NCBI GenBank assembly: GCA_963920705.1
Contig: OY987232.1
Coordinates: forward strand, 5,397,200-5,461,199
Origin: Odiellus spinosus
Taxonomy: Eukaryota; Arthropoda; Arachnida; Opiliones; Phalangiidae
Reading direction: 5' to 3'
DNA length: 64,000 nucleotides
Below, one piece after another: positions 32,861-45,100 of the stretch. The notes beneath the pieces were generated by a model. The model was not told where the DNA came from and did no database searches. It saw only the letters and a list, made by a program, of their open reading frames with translations. The stretch's first letter is position 1. The number at the start of each line of letters is the position of its first letter. The position numbers were made by a program, and so were the translations under genes.

Positions 32861-33467
32861 AAAATTTATATTATCAGCTATTTCAACCGTGCCACGAGGA
32901 AAGTTCGGGCCCTGGTTTTCTTACTTTTTAATTTTTTTTCTTATTTAGCCCTATTATGAGCTAGCTCTACAGGGCTCTTTTCGCAAGCTCTTTTCCCCAC
33001 AGGAGGGGTTTTTCGACCAAAGAGGTGAAATTTTACAAAATATTTTAACAATGGAATGGAATGCAAGATTTTGAAATATATATACAATGACAAGTTTAAT
33101 AAAGAAAATGATATGAAGAACATCCCCATTTGATTTTAGGCACTTTAAAGTTAAATTATTTACAAGTATTAAGGTTTACAATATATTTACAGATATACTT
33201 AATTTAAAATTAATTAAAATAAAAACAAAAACAATATAAATTATTCTACATGTATTATGTAGCACAGCCTACAGCTATCTTTGACTCAACGTGGTCTGCT
33301 AAGCGAGAAAAGAAGGCGACTTTAATTGGGGTCTAAAAATCTGAGATATAGTCCCTTTCAACCTGGCAGAAACATTGGAGCTAGTATAGTAAAGAAGGTT
33401 TTGAAGATCACGTTTTGATCATTTTTTTTCTAACATTTTTAACCATTGTTTTAATCTGTATTAATAT

Positions 33468-33838
33468 CAGGGTTCGTACAAACATGGCAAACATAGGAAA
33501 CTTGGAAATATCTCGGAAATAGATTTTTGTATGAAAACTGGGAAATATCAGGGAAAAAGATTTTTGCGTAAAAACTGGGAAATATCAAGGAAATTTAATT
33601 GATTAAAACCACGATGATATTAAACTGTTACTAAACTGTTGCAAACGCAAAAGAAAGTCGATTTTAAAGCGCTTTATATACAGGAGCTCTTACTCTACTT
33701 TATTTTGAACACAATTTTTCCGTATTTCAAACATTTTTGCCTTTAGTCTCATGATATTCTCAGGGTAATGTAAAAAAGTAGTGTGGAAAACCTCAAAATA
33801 TCAGGAAAATTTATTTTCGAAATCTTGTACGAACCCTG
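33468..33838. mobile_element. 371-bp MITE with CAGGGTTCGTACAA TIRs (left arm)
   Basis: Perfect 14-bp inverted ends. The interior has repeated AACTGGGAAATATCA(G/A)GGAAA phrases. CAGGG termini suggest the hAT superfamily, but no clean 8-bp target duplication is visible. Confidence 0.75.
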
Positions 33839-34604
33839 TAAAATGGAGTTAGACTTAGCTTCAAATTAACGGGGAACCTTAGGTTAGTTTTTTGAATGCT
33901 CCAAATCGAACTCGTCTTCATTATCCCTTTAACATGAAAAACACTACAGCAGCTGCTGGTCTTGAACAAAAAACTAAAAGACTACAGGAGGTGCTGAAGT
34001 TAGTCAAGTCAAGGCAGGACCAGAAATAAAGGTCAGCGTTTCAAGAAAAAAATGTCAAACTCAAATTCCAAGTGGATGGTTTTGAAGAGAAATTTAACGA
34101 ATTTTAATATTTGAGGTGGATTGATACATAATGTTAAATCTCACAGGATATAAAGTAGTCTGTGTAAATTAGATTGACATTGAAATTTTTTTAAATTCCA
34201 AACAAAAAGAAGGGTAATTTATATGATAAGCTAGCAAGATATTTTATTTTCTCAAAAATCAATGATAACAAAATTTATTTAAAAAATATTAAAGGGATAA
34301 TGAAGATTATAACTTATTTTTAAATTCCATCGTAAAGTATTATTTAAAAGTATTTAAAAGATCTGTATTAAAATTGAATTAGGCTTAGCTGCAAATTAAC
34401 GTGGCGCCTTTGGTGAGTTTCATTCATGTCCCTACGCTATGAAATAAAGTAGTCTAATCAGAAGAATGATAAATTTGTAAACCCTTACGAAAATGTAAAG
34501 CAATGAAGAGGCAACATCTTCACAACTTTAGTGCAACCATTTGTTTTTGAAGCAACTATCTGGCTGCCTAGCTCAACCAAATTTTCAAAACCTTTTTCGA
34601 TTTA

Positions 34605-35380
34605 ATTTGAAAATAAAGGGTCGAATAGTCGCTATTAAATAATCTAAAAATCAGGCAACCAAGAGTGTCCCTATAATAACCAAAGCATTGGGTTTAACTA
34701 TTGAGACAGGCGGAGAATTCAGGGGCAAAGATAAAAAATGAAGCTTTTTTTAATAGAGATGTAACAGCATGAAAGATAAACTCTAATTGACTCTTGAGTC
34801 TATAGTGGTTTTGTCGATTTTATTGAAAGTGAAGCGTCGAAAAATTGCAATTAAATCACCCAAAAATCAAGCAAACAAAAGTGGCATTTAAATAACGAAA
34901 ACGTTGTCTTTGACCATTGAGAATGGTGGAGAGTTCAACGGAAAAGAAAAAACCTAAGCTTTTTTGGATAGCGATAGAACTGCCTGGAAGGAAAACTCGG
35001 ATTGCCTCTTGAGTCGATAGTGGTTTGGTCGATTATATTGAAAGTGAAGCGTCGAAAAGTTGCAATTAAATCACCTAAAAATCATGCAACCAAAAGTGGC
35101 ATCTAAATAACTAAAACGTTGTCTTTGACCATTGAGACAGGGGGAGAGTTCAACGGAAAAGAAAAAACCTAAGCTTTTTTGGATAGAGATAGAACTGCCT
35201 GGAAGGAAAACTCGGATTGACTCTGGGTTCGATAGTGGTTTTGTCGATTTTATAGGAAAGTGAAGCGTCGAAAAGTTGCTGTAAAATCAACTAAAAATCA
35301 AGCAACCAAAAGTGGATTTAAATAACGAAAACGTTGTCTTTGACCATTGAGACAGGTGGAGAGTTCAACGGAAAAGAAAA
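34605..35380 (+). repeat. Tandem array of about 215-bp units (left arm)
   Basis: Four diverged units share GTGGTTTTGTCGATTTTAT, GTGAAGCGTCGAAAA and GAGAGTTCAACGGAAAAGAA. The right-arm counterpart has lost about 279 bp just outside the array (left-arm 34408-34686). Non-coding. Confidence 0.75.
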
Positions 35381-35868
35381 CAAGTTGGGAAACCAAAATA
35401 TTACCTCTCCTCGTCCCAAGTCTAATTGTAAACAAGAAAACTAATGAAACCAGGTGGTCGATGTTAAAAATTGATTTTATAATTGGTATGATTATACTTT
35501 TGAGTGGGATCAGCCATAAGAGGCGTAATTCACCTCCTATCTACCGTATCATTTATGCTTGATAAAATAGTATTAGTCTTCTTCTATCATAATATCATAT
35601 TTAAATTTAATTTCATTTTGGAAATAAATATGATGTAAACGTTCTACCAACAGGTGACACTAGTTTCATCGTGTAAATAGTGTAGCGGCAAAAGTAACCT
35701 TATAGCAAGAAGTGTGCCACTCCTCTTTCTTATTTTAACCCAAAAATTATAAAATAAATTTTTAACATCGTCTACCTGGTTTCATTAGTTTTCTTGTTAT
35801 TTTAATGCGATTTTTTCGTATCAGTTATGCATAATAAAATAGTATTAGTCTTCTGCTATCATAATATC

Positions 35869-36576
35869 GGTATGTACCCATTTCGCCCAAAATATTTCGC
35901 CCAAAATGATCTATTCCCATTTCGCCCAAGGCATTTTTTGCCCAAAATTATCTATTCCCATTTCGCCCAATCCTACTTTGCCCAATCGCTTTATCATTTG
36001 GCCCTAAATTATCTCTTCCCATTTTGCCCAAAGTAAAAATTCCTTTTCTCAATTCGCCCGATCCCAATTTGCCCAATCGTTTTATCAGTTAGCCTAGAAT
36101 TATCTATTCCCATTTCGCCCAACCCAAAAATTTCTCTTCCCTTTTCGCCTAAAACGATTAAAGCTTAAATCTTTTAAAATTTAAAGTCTTAGTAGGCCAA
36201 AAAAGTGACTTTTATTTAATTTAGGTTAGGTTAGGTTAGGTTGGGTTAGGTTAGGTTAGGTTAGGTTAGGGGAAAAAAGTGGAAAAATGTGACTTGGGCA
36301 AAATGAGATTGGTCCAAATCACAATTGGGCGAAACGAGATTGGGCGAGAAGACATTAGGCCAAATGGGAATTGGGCCAAATGGGAATTGGGCCAACGGGA
36401 ATTGGGCGAAAAGAAATTGGGCGAAAAGAAATTGGGCCAAATGGGATTTGGGCGAAAAGAAATTGGGCGAAATGGGAATTGGGCGAAATGAAATTGTGCG
36501 AAAAGAAACTGGGCGAAATGGGAATTGGGCGAAATGAAATTGGGCGAAAATAAATTGGGCGAAATGGGGGTAGACC
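35869..36576. mobile_element. Iteron-rich MITE at palindrome centre with 8-bp target duplication
   Basis: 708 bp. The ends are GGTATGTACCCATTTCGCCC and, reversed, GGTCTACCCCCATTTCGCCC. ATAATATC flanks it at 35861-35868 and 36577-36584; the empty version of the same site is seen at 35593-35620. Eight-bp duplications fit hAT-like elements. Both halves are packed with TTTCGCCCAA (left) or TTGGGCGAAA (right) iterons, at least 17 in the right half. No transposase is present. Open frames here are products of the repeats. Confidence 0.85.
36221..36272 (+). repeat. Ten-unit TTAGG telomere-type array
   Basis: Ten pentamers at 36221-36270, all TTAGG except one TTGGG, then GG. TTAGG is the ancestral insect telomere repeat. 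The array sits inside the 708-bp MITE, so it is more likely cargo of that element than a relic chromosome end. Confidence 0.9.
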
Positions 36577-37206
36577 ATAATATCATATTTAAATTTCATT
36601 TTGTTTTGTAAATAAATATGCTATAACTTTCTACTAGCTGGCGGCATAAGTAACCTTACAGCAAGAAGTGTGCCACTCCTATTTCTTATTTTATATATAT
36701 ATATATATATATATATTTTAATTATAAGGTAAGATTATACTTTGAGTGGGATCAGCTGTAACAGGCGTAATTCACCGCCTATCTAAATAACAAGAAAACT
36801 AATGAAACCAGGTAGACGATGTTAAAAATTTATTTTATAATTTTTGGGTTAAAATAAGAAAGAGGAGTGGCACACTTCTTGCTATAAGGTTACTTTTGCC
36901 GCTACACTATTTACACGATGAAACTAGTGTCACCTGTTGGTAGAACGTTTACATCATATTTATTTCCAAAATGAAATTAAATTTAAATATGATATTATGA
37001 TAGAAGAAGACTAATACTATTTTATTAAGCATAAATGATACGGTAGATAGGAGGTGAATTACGCCTCTTATGGCTGATCCCACTCAAAAGTATAATCATA
37101 CCAATTATAAAATCAATTTTTAACATCGACCACCTGGTTTCATTAGTTTTCTTGTTTACAATTAGACTTGGGACGAGGAGAGGTAATATTTTGGTTTCCC
37201 AACTTG

Positions 37207-37875
37207 TTTTCTTTTCCGTTGAACTCTCCACCTGTCTCAATGGTCAAAGACAACGTTTTCGTTATTTAAATCCACTTTTGGTTGCTTGATTTTTAGTTGA
37301 TTTTACAGCAACTTTTCGACGCTTCACTTTCCTATAAAATCGACAAAACCACTATCGAACCCAGAGTCAATCCGAGTTTTCCTTCCAGGCAGTTCTATCT
37401 CTATCCAAAAAAGCTTAGGTTTTTTCTTTTCCGTTGAACTCTCCCCCTGTCTCAATGGTCAAAGACAACGTTTTAGTTATTTAGATGCCACTTTTGGTTG
37501 CTTGATTTTTAGGTGATTTAATTGCAACTTTTCGACGCTTCACTTTCAATATAATCGACCAAACCACTATCGACTCAAGAGGCAATCCGAGTTTTCCTTC
37601 CAGGCAGTTCTATCGCTATCCAAAAAAGCTTAGGTTTTTTCTTTTCCGTTGAACTCTCCACCATTCTCAATGGTCAAAGACAACGTTTTCGTTATTTAAA
37701 TGCCACTTTTGTTTGCTTGATTTTTGGGTGATTTAATTGCAATTTTTCGACGCTTCACTTTCAATAAAATCGCCAAAACCACTATAGACTCAAGAGTCAA
37801 TTAGAGTTTATCTTTCATGCTGTTACATCTCTATTAAAAAAGCTTAATTTTTTATCTTTGCCCCTGAATTCTCCG
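37207..37875 (-). repeat. Tandem array of about 215-bp units (right arm)
   Basis: Right-arm copy of 34687-35380. Immediately outside it, at the GTGGCGC/ATTGGG junction near 37900, about 279 bp present in the left arm are missing. Confidence 0.75.
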
Positions 37876-38468
37876 CCTGTCTCAATAGTTAAACCCAATG
37901 CGCCACGTTAATTTGCAGCTAAGCCTAATTCAATTTTAATACAGATCTTTTAAATACTTTTAAATAATACTTTACGATGGAATTTAAAAATAAGTTATAA
38001 TCTTCATTATCCCTTTAATATTTTTTAAATAAATTTTGTTATCATTGATTTTTGAGAAAATAAAATATCTTGCTAGCTTATCATATAAATTACCCTTCTT
38101 TTTGTTTGGAATTAAAAAAAATTTCAATGTCAATCTAATTTACACAGACTACTTTATATCCTGTGAGATTTAACATTATGTATCAATCCACCTCAAATAT
38201 TAAAATTCGTTAAATTTCTCTTTAAAACCATCCACTTGGAATTTGAGTTTGACATTTTTTTCTTGAAACGCTGACCTTTATTTCTGGTCCTGCCTTGACT
38301 TGACTAACTTCAGCACCTCCTGTAGTCTTTTAGTTTTTTGTTCAAGACCAGCAGCTGCTGTAGTGTTTTTCATGTTAAAGGGATAATGAAGACGAGTTCG
38401 ATTTGGAGCATTCAAAAAACTAACCTAAGGTTCCCCGTTAATTTGAAGCTAAGTCTAACTCCATTTTA

Positions 38469-38839
38469 CAGGGTTCGTACAAGATTTCGAAAATAAATTT
38501 TCCTGATATTTTGAGGTTTTCCACACTACTTTTTTACATTACCCTGAGAATATCATGAGACTAAAGGCAAAAATGTTTGAAATACGGAAAAATTGTGTTC
38601 AAAATAAAGTAGAGTAAGAGCTCCTGTATATAAAGCGCTTTAAAATCGACTTTCTTTTGCGTTTGCAACAGTTTAGTAACAGTTTAATATCATCGTGGTT
38701 TTAATCAATTAAATTTCCTTGATTTTTCCCAGTTTTTACGCAAAAATCTTTTTCCCTGATATTTCCCAGTTTTCATACAAAAATCTATTTCCGAGATATT
38801 TCCAAGTTTCCTATGTTTGCCATGTTTGTACGAACCCTG
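38469..38839. mobile_element. 371-bp MITE with CAGGGTTCGTACAA TIRs (right arm)
   Basis: Right-arm copy of 33468-33838 with both termini intact. Confidence 0.75.
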
Positions 38840-39627
38840 ATATTAATACAGATTAAAACAATGGTTAAAAATGTTAGAAAAAAAATGATCAAAACGTGAT
38901 CTTCAAAACCTTCTTTACTATACTAGCTCCAATGTTTCTGCCAGGTTGAAAGGGACTATATCTCAGATTTTTAGACCCCAATTAAAGTCGCCTTCTTTTC
39001 TCGCTTAGCAGACCACGTTGAGTAGGCTGTGCTACATAATACATGTAGAATAATTTATATTGTTTTTGTTTTTATTTTAATTAATTTTAAATTAAGTATA
39101 TCTGTAAATATATTGTAAACCTTAATACTTGTAAATAATTTAACTTTAAAGTGCCTAAAATCAAATGGGGATGTTCTTCATATCATTTTCTTTATTAAAC
39201 TTGTCATTGTATATATATTTCAAAATCTTGCATTCCATTCCATTGTTAAAATATTTTGTAAAATTTCACCTCTTTGGTCGAAAAACCCCTGCTGTGGGGA
39301 AAAGAGCTTGCGAAAAGAGCCCTGTAGAGCTAGCTCATAATAGGGCTAAATAAGAAAAAAATTAAAAAGTAAGAAAACCAGGGCCCGAACTTTCCTCGTG
39401 GCACGGTTGAAATAGCTGATAATATAAATTTTGACTACGTCCCAACCTTGAAAAAAGGCAACATCTTCCGTAGAAACGGGTTCTATTTAACGGCTCTTTT
39501 TGTTAGTCTCAAGGCTGGCAAAAGTTTAGAAAATCAACCAACTTTGAAAAAACGCTACATCTTCAATACAAACAGGTGCTTTTTAACGGGTATTTTATCC
39601 GTTTCCAAGATTATTTTATAGAAAGGC

Positions 39628-39791
39628 CTATTGACCATTTCGACGGTAGGATAGGGGCTAGGCAACCATTTGTATCACACATGTAAAGGAGGTTGATACA
39701 TGGGCGTCTCTGCGCATGAGCTCATACGCTGTGTATGAACCTCTTTACATGTGTGATACAGACGGTTTCCTACCGTCGAAATGGTCAATAG
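39628..39791. mobile_element. 164-bp hairpin MITE (right arm)
   Basis: Right-arm copy of 32502-32665, complete at both ends. Outside it the interval 38840-39627 holds only the dispersed AACGGATAAAA-type repeats. Confidence 0.8.
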
Positions 39792-39828
39792 AATAATATT
39801 GTTAACAACAATTTTGAATACGAGCGAG

Positions 39829-39872
39829 CATGGATTAATTATATGTGCCTGGGCACGTATAATTAATCCATG
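39829..39872. repeat. 44-bp near-perfect palindrome (right arm)
   Basis: Right-arm copy of 32421-32464. Confidence 0.8.
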
Positions 39873-41619
39873 GAGCGAGCAAGGCCACTGGATAAAAAAT
39901 AAAGAGCAAAAGGAACATAGGTCCAATCTAATACTTCATTCTAGATAAAACAGTAAAACACTCGAGCTATCCCAAATGAAAATGATTTTGAAATAGGGCC
40001 TTTAGTCATCATGAAAGTGAAGAATGAGCTTAACCTGTAAATTGAGTTGCAATAACGTTTAATGATTATTTTGTTGCTTCTAATCGATTAAAAATAACAG
40101 AAAAGCTACATTGACACTAGGGAATCCATATCGATTTGAAACGTAAAGATAAAACCGATGTTCAAATTACTCGCAATTGTTTTTAATGGTCATCTGTTCA
40201 CGCATCACCTTCATGAACCGATTTATTGTCAATTTGTCTTGATCAAAACTTTTTTATTTAATAAATCGAGTAATATATGTTATTAATTTGTGATGTGAAT
40301 GTGATACGTTTACGCTAGTTTTGTTATCAATATAATTAAATGGATACATTGACGTACCACAATAGTAAATAAGTAATACTTCCTTTAACAATCCTTCTGG
40401 AAACTTTAAAGAAACTAACATTTTTTGGAAAAAGTTTCCTATTCTAGTTCCTAGTACTTATTAAAGAAATAAATATTGAAGAAATAAATAGTGTGCAATC
40501 TCTCTCTAGGGAGCTTAGCTTTGTGCATATAAGCAACTCAAGATGGGATATATTTTAGACGGGGGAGGGGACAAAATATTGACTCTGCTCAGTAAAACAT
40601 CTCGTTCTTATTAAGTGTCAGCTTGCTAAGGCGACTTGTTCACTTTTTTCTGAGCGTTTTTTACTGTGCTATCTTGGATCTCAACTTCTCCTCAAGAATT
40701 CGTTTGATATTAATATCGAACAATACTACATTTTGGAGCTTAAAATCTGGAGGACAGATTTTACCTAGTTTTGTGTACTGAAATATCGTCGTAATTTATG
40801 TAAGTGTTTTAAGTTTAAAAATATCTTAGTTCCATATATATAATCAAGAGTAGTTTTAGCAGTCTGATTCATTCACACCACTGTTGAGGATTATGTATAA
40901 GGTATAATGAAGACTAATAAAAGGATGTTTTTAATCAACTTGGAGTGTTAAAATATATAAAAACTATATCAAAACTTATTAATTTTCAAAATTGGTATTT
41001 TATCCCGCTAAGACTAGCTCAATATTCTTAGATTAACATTAATACAAATGTCAGAATAATCGAGGCTAATAAAAGCACGTCTTAAAACTCGCGCGTATTT
41101 TCACATTTGTATTATTATTTAAATCAATCATAAGTGGAGATTGTCTCAATATTAGATATAGAACAAGGTAGCGTCGTACAACCGAGTTGCTAAAACAGCA
41201 ACTTTCATAATAAACTATAGGCCCTAAGTTAAGAAGGAAAATAATAATGTTTTTACTCATATTTTAACGCTCATAATCTATAAAAAAATAACATCATGTT
41301 GGTCTTAATTATCACTTAAATTGATCAGCATTTTAATGATTATCGGAAAAAAAAAATTTTTTGGCAATTTTTTATGAGATTTTTAAGTTTAGTCGAGCCA
41401 ATCGGCAGAGCGAGAGCCATCGGCGAGAGCTAAGGCTGAAGATATAGCATGAATAAACCAATATATTTCAAAACATCCATATTAAGGTTGAAAATCTCAT
41501 TTTTATCTTACAATGTGATCATGGTTCCTATAGAAAGCTAACAGTCCTGATTTTAAAACGACACACCTTGTACCTCATACCTCGTTGTCATCCCCTCAAG
41601 GGTATCCATGGTATCCAGC
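39873..41619. other. Gene-free interval (right arm)
   Basis: Counterpart of 30673-32420; AT-rich, with no coding sequence or element ends recognised. Confidence 0.5.
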
Positions 41620-42606
41620 TGGGGAAGCGTGATGTTTCGCTTCCCCTCCTGCCAAAATGTTAATTTTCTATATTTCATGTTTTATATATATTTTTTAAGT
41701 GTTCCTATAATTTAGACCATTTTTTCATGGTTTTGTTTACTTTTCTCTTCCCCCATATGTATTTTAAGGTGAAGCAATCACGTACTTTTGCTATGGGCCT
41801 TACTTAATACACGATTTTCTGAGCTTCTATAGTTTAATTAGATTTTTTTCTTTACTTAATAATGAAACTTGAGAATATTATGAGGTAACATTTTTGACTA
41901 TGGTTAAACTCAATATTTATTCATAAGTAGTGAAAAGAGAAGGCCGGTAGGATTTCTATGAAATCTGCTAGATATTTTTACAAGATTATATTGCGTAATT
42001 GGCTAGACTTTTATTTAATTAGCTTTAACATCAAAGTCGACGTTATAATTCAGCAATAACTAACAGTACTACTTTTTTATATTATATCAGTTACCTATCA
42101 CAAGAATTTAAGATTTCATAAACGGTAATTATTAAAATTAAATTAGTTCAAAAACCAAACCTGGGTAAATTTAATTTTTTTTGTAAAAACCTTTGTTTGT
42201 CAGATAATCATAGCTAAGTGGATATAGTTACGTAATTTACCAAAAAATAACCTGAACAGTGAGACTTTGAAAGGCAATTAAATTTTAATGCTATTTGAAT
42301 TTAAAAATCGCACAGGCAAGTTACGTAATCATATCTGATATACTATAATAATACCGTTTCCAAAAAATCTTTTTGTTTTTCCCCCCAATATATCCGGACG
42401 AAATAGGTTTATTTTTTCAATATTTAGCGAAGTTTAAAGTTAATTTAAAAATTAAATGTAACCGTATTTTAAAATGTTAATGTGGAATAGTCTGTAATTT
42501 CTAACAAGCTGCAAAATAACTCTAATGAACCTATTGAAACTGAGTAAATCGTGTCTTAAAAAAGCACAGAGAAAAAATGGTTTTGATGTTTCGCATTGCT
42601 TCCCCT
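41620..42606. mobile_element. Foldback repeat family, copy 2 (right arm)
   Basis: Counterpart of 29719-30672. It has about 33 additional AT-rich bases near 41659-41691 that the left arm lacks. Confidence 0.55.
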
Positions 42607-43077
42607 TAATCTCATAACACTCGAAAAAGAATAAGAATATGGAAATAATTCAAAATATTTTAGGAAATCGAGACAATTGTCATCCATCTTCAATACAAAC
42701 GGCTGCCTTTTAACGGCTCTTTTATCCGTTTCCAAGATTATTTTATAAAAAGGCCTAAAGACGAGAATAATTTGGTGTATGGGTTTTTTGCGCGAATGAC
42801 AGAATTAGACTTTGGGATAATCTTAAAGAGAATGCAGTCAGACCAATTTATGTTTTTTGCGCCAATGACTGAATTAGACTTTGGGATAATCTTAAAGAGA
42901 GAATGCAGTCCGGCCATTTTTTTGCGCGAATGAATTGGTTAATGGGTTTTTTGCGCGAGTGACTTGGGGCTAATAGTGATAACACTTAGCGTCACAATGG
43001 GCTCTCAGGGTGTGACTTCCATGGACTTAGCCATGTTGTTGAGTTTTATTATCGCATGGGGTACAGGTAAAGCTATA

Positions 43078-43299
43078 CAGTCTGTTCAACCTATCATATC
43101 TTGACTTCTGGCCTAGGCGCTCGGGCCTAGGTATTGTCATAAGGGTTTTTGTATTACATAGCTATAATCTTTCTTATTCTGCCATTAATTACTCTATTTG
43201 AGCCCATTCATTCGAAACCTCGCAAATAGACTAACAATACAATAACTCTCATGACGATACCTAGTCCTGAAGTCAACATATGATGGGTTGAACAGACCG
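43078..43299. mobile_element. Mariner-type MITE (right arm)
   Basis: Counterpart of 29026-29247, again bounded by TA. The 76-bp tandem repeat lies just inside it at about 42765-42970. Confidence 0.8.
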
Positions 43300-43411
43300 T
43301 ACTTTTAGGTGCAACCGTTTATCTTTTTACCTTAAATGTCTCTTTGAAAAGCTCGTATGTATTTTAGTTTTATAAATTTTGAAGCTTGAAGTTTCTAATA
43401 ATTTGAATTGC

Positions 43412-44004
43412 AATAGGGGATTGTAAAAAAGGTGAAGGGGGAAAAATTTAGAGGGGAAGGCACTATAAACCGTTTCGCCACCATATGTCGCCACGTAAAA
43501 TTTTTCGTTTTCCCCTCCTTCAAAGTGGTATACCACGTGATCAGAGTAATTTCTGAGTATTTTTGGAGATTTTCTCAGCAGGGGTGCCAATTTACAATAA
43601 GGTTTCGAATATAGATAGCAACCCGTCTTCCACCACAGTGTGCAGCGCGTACAAAACTTACCCTATCAGTTATCCTTAAGAATGTTTTATTTATAGGGTT
43701 ATTGAGCGCCTCGCTGATCATCACGTTTGGTGAGCATTTGCCCGCACCTGGTTCACTCTCTGTAGTTCAACTTAATTTGGCAGCGTGTATAAACCTACTC
43801 TTTCCTTAATCTCTAAGAATTGTTTACTTAGAAATGTGGGGAGCGTTACTATGAAGATGGTCCCCAATCTCCCGTTGTTACATTCGGGCGACTTCCAAGT
43901 TGAAGTTGACTGTTTTTAAATATGTCCAGCCTGATTTATTTAAATTATCTGGCAGTTCTGAAAACACAAACACGTGACCTCGATCTTTTTTACAATCCCC
44001 TATT
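43412..44004. mobile_element. 593-bp MITE with 20-bp perfect TIRs (right arm)
   Basis: Counterpart of 28321-28913 with the AATAGGGGATTGTAAAAAAG ends intact. Confidence 0.75.
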
Positions 44005-44294
44005 CTATATTTTATTTGTTAAAAAACATAATCCATTAATTTCCTATAAAACGAAGAAATATCCTATATATTTTTTGGACTTTGGTAATGGTAACTCTGT
44101 TTTATTCATACTCTGAAAGTCTCCGAGTACTTGTTCTATGCACGTGTTTGAAGTGTTTTTTCTTCGCGGTTCTATGGTTTAAAGGAGGGTGACGAGGAAT
44201 GTTTAACGATTACATTATTATATTGACTTTTATTTGAGTTTACGAATTGCATTTGTTTATTCTCAAACAATCAATCCGAAAATAAAATATCTAT

Positions 44295-45100
44295 ATAATT
44301 CGAAAACGTATTAAGATTTTTTTTCAGGCGGTCTTTTTTGTTTACTAAATAAGATATGTTAACTTCCATAAGAGTCATTTCAATTAAAATATTAGCATTA
44401 ACATTTAATTACCCTTCAAAATAACCCTATATTTGACGTAATATTTATTTGTTAATTAACAGAACTAATTATGTTTCGTCTAAATAGGGTTATAGATAAG
44501 CTATTCCTCTATGGTACGAATATTTAAATAAGTGCTACGATTATTATTAGGGAGTTATGATAATTTTACGAAGTATTCCTGATTTTTACCTCTACTTAAG
44601 CATGATTTGCGGACAAAAAAAAATAACTTGGCTTTAATTTTTGAGATGAATAATAATGGTATAAATGAAATCTCAAATTCGTATAATATATGATTATATC
44701 ATCTAGTAGCCTATTTATAACCAAAAAATAAAATAGTTAGGTTAACATTGAAAAAATGATAACCATAGGATACGTTATTTTGACGGGTAATTAAATGTTA
44801 ATGCTATTTTTTAAATTAAATTACTCTCGGGGAAGTTACGTTATCATATCTCATATAGTAAACAAAACAGACAGCCTGAAAAATCTTTATTCGTTATCGA
44901 ATAAATCCTTATCTTTTCAATATTTAAAAAGGTTTAATGTTAATTAAAAAATTATCTATAACCGTAATTGAAAATGTTACTCGGGGAAGTTAATTGGAAT
45001 ATTGTCTCTAGTTTCATTATCAAGTAAGGAAATAGTTTTGAGAGCCTTAGAAGCGAAGAAAAACGTGTCTCAAGTAGGGCCCAGCAAAAAAAGCTTCGGG
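44295..45100. mobile_element. Foldback repeat family, copy 1 (right arm)
   Basis: Counterpart of 27225-28030; no difference from the left copy was noticed by eye. Confidence 0.55.

Larger units (their letters stand above)
13126..35802 (+). repeat. Giant palindrome, left arm
   Basis: Left copy of an inverted repeat at least 22.7 kb long. Its reverse complement occupies 36785-64000. Correspondence is continuous: paired coordinates sum to about 72587 near the centre, 72292-72326 through the middle, and 77099-77126 beyond the right-arm insertion. The steps are explained by the listed indels. Encoded proteins differ by only a few residues between arms, for example Leu/Pro at the start of the PHD domain and Met/Lys in the transposase. 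The arm holds zinc-finger pseudogenes, a large broken transposon and many MITEs. Confidence 0.97.
35803..36784. other. Non-palindromic spacer of the giant palindrome
   Basis: The arms stop matching at 35802 and 36785 (TTGTTATTT versus AAATAACAA), leaving 982 bp. The spacer holds the iteron MITE and a TA run at 36694-36715. It is bounded by partial copies of the unit found just outside it. Confidence 0.9.
35381..37206. mobile_element. 1.83-kb element with CAAGTTGGGAAACC ends spanning the palindrome centre
   Basis: The inverted ends at 35381 and 37206 share at least 30 bp (CAAGTTGGGAAACCAAAATA onwards). The same terminus ends the repeats at 2813 and 7328. Inside, a unit of about 250 bp (TATCATAATATCATATTTAA ... 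GTGCCACTCCT) appears at 35574-35740, 35838-36690 (interrupted) and reversed at 36785-37020. The symmetry axis of the giant palindrome lies within this element. Confidence 0.6.

Noticed and set aside
36221..36272. Head-to-head telomere fusion relic
   Set aside because: A fusion would give TTAGG meeting CCTAA. Here all units point one way and lie inside a transposon with a target duplication.
35869..36576. CRISPR-like array
   Set aside because: Repeat words are too short, spacers are not unique and constant in length, the repeats invert half-way, and the genome is eukaryotic. It is an iteron MITE.
36261..36599. Open frames on both strands encoding repeated FAQF / GRNGNWAK-like peptides
   Set aside because: They are translations of the TTGGGCGAAA iterons; all frames are open because the unit lacks stops, and there is no independent coding evidence.
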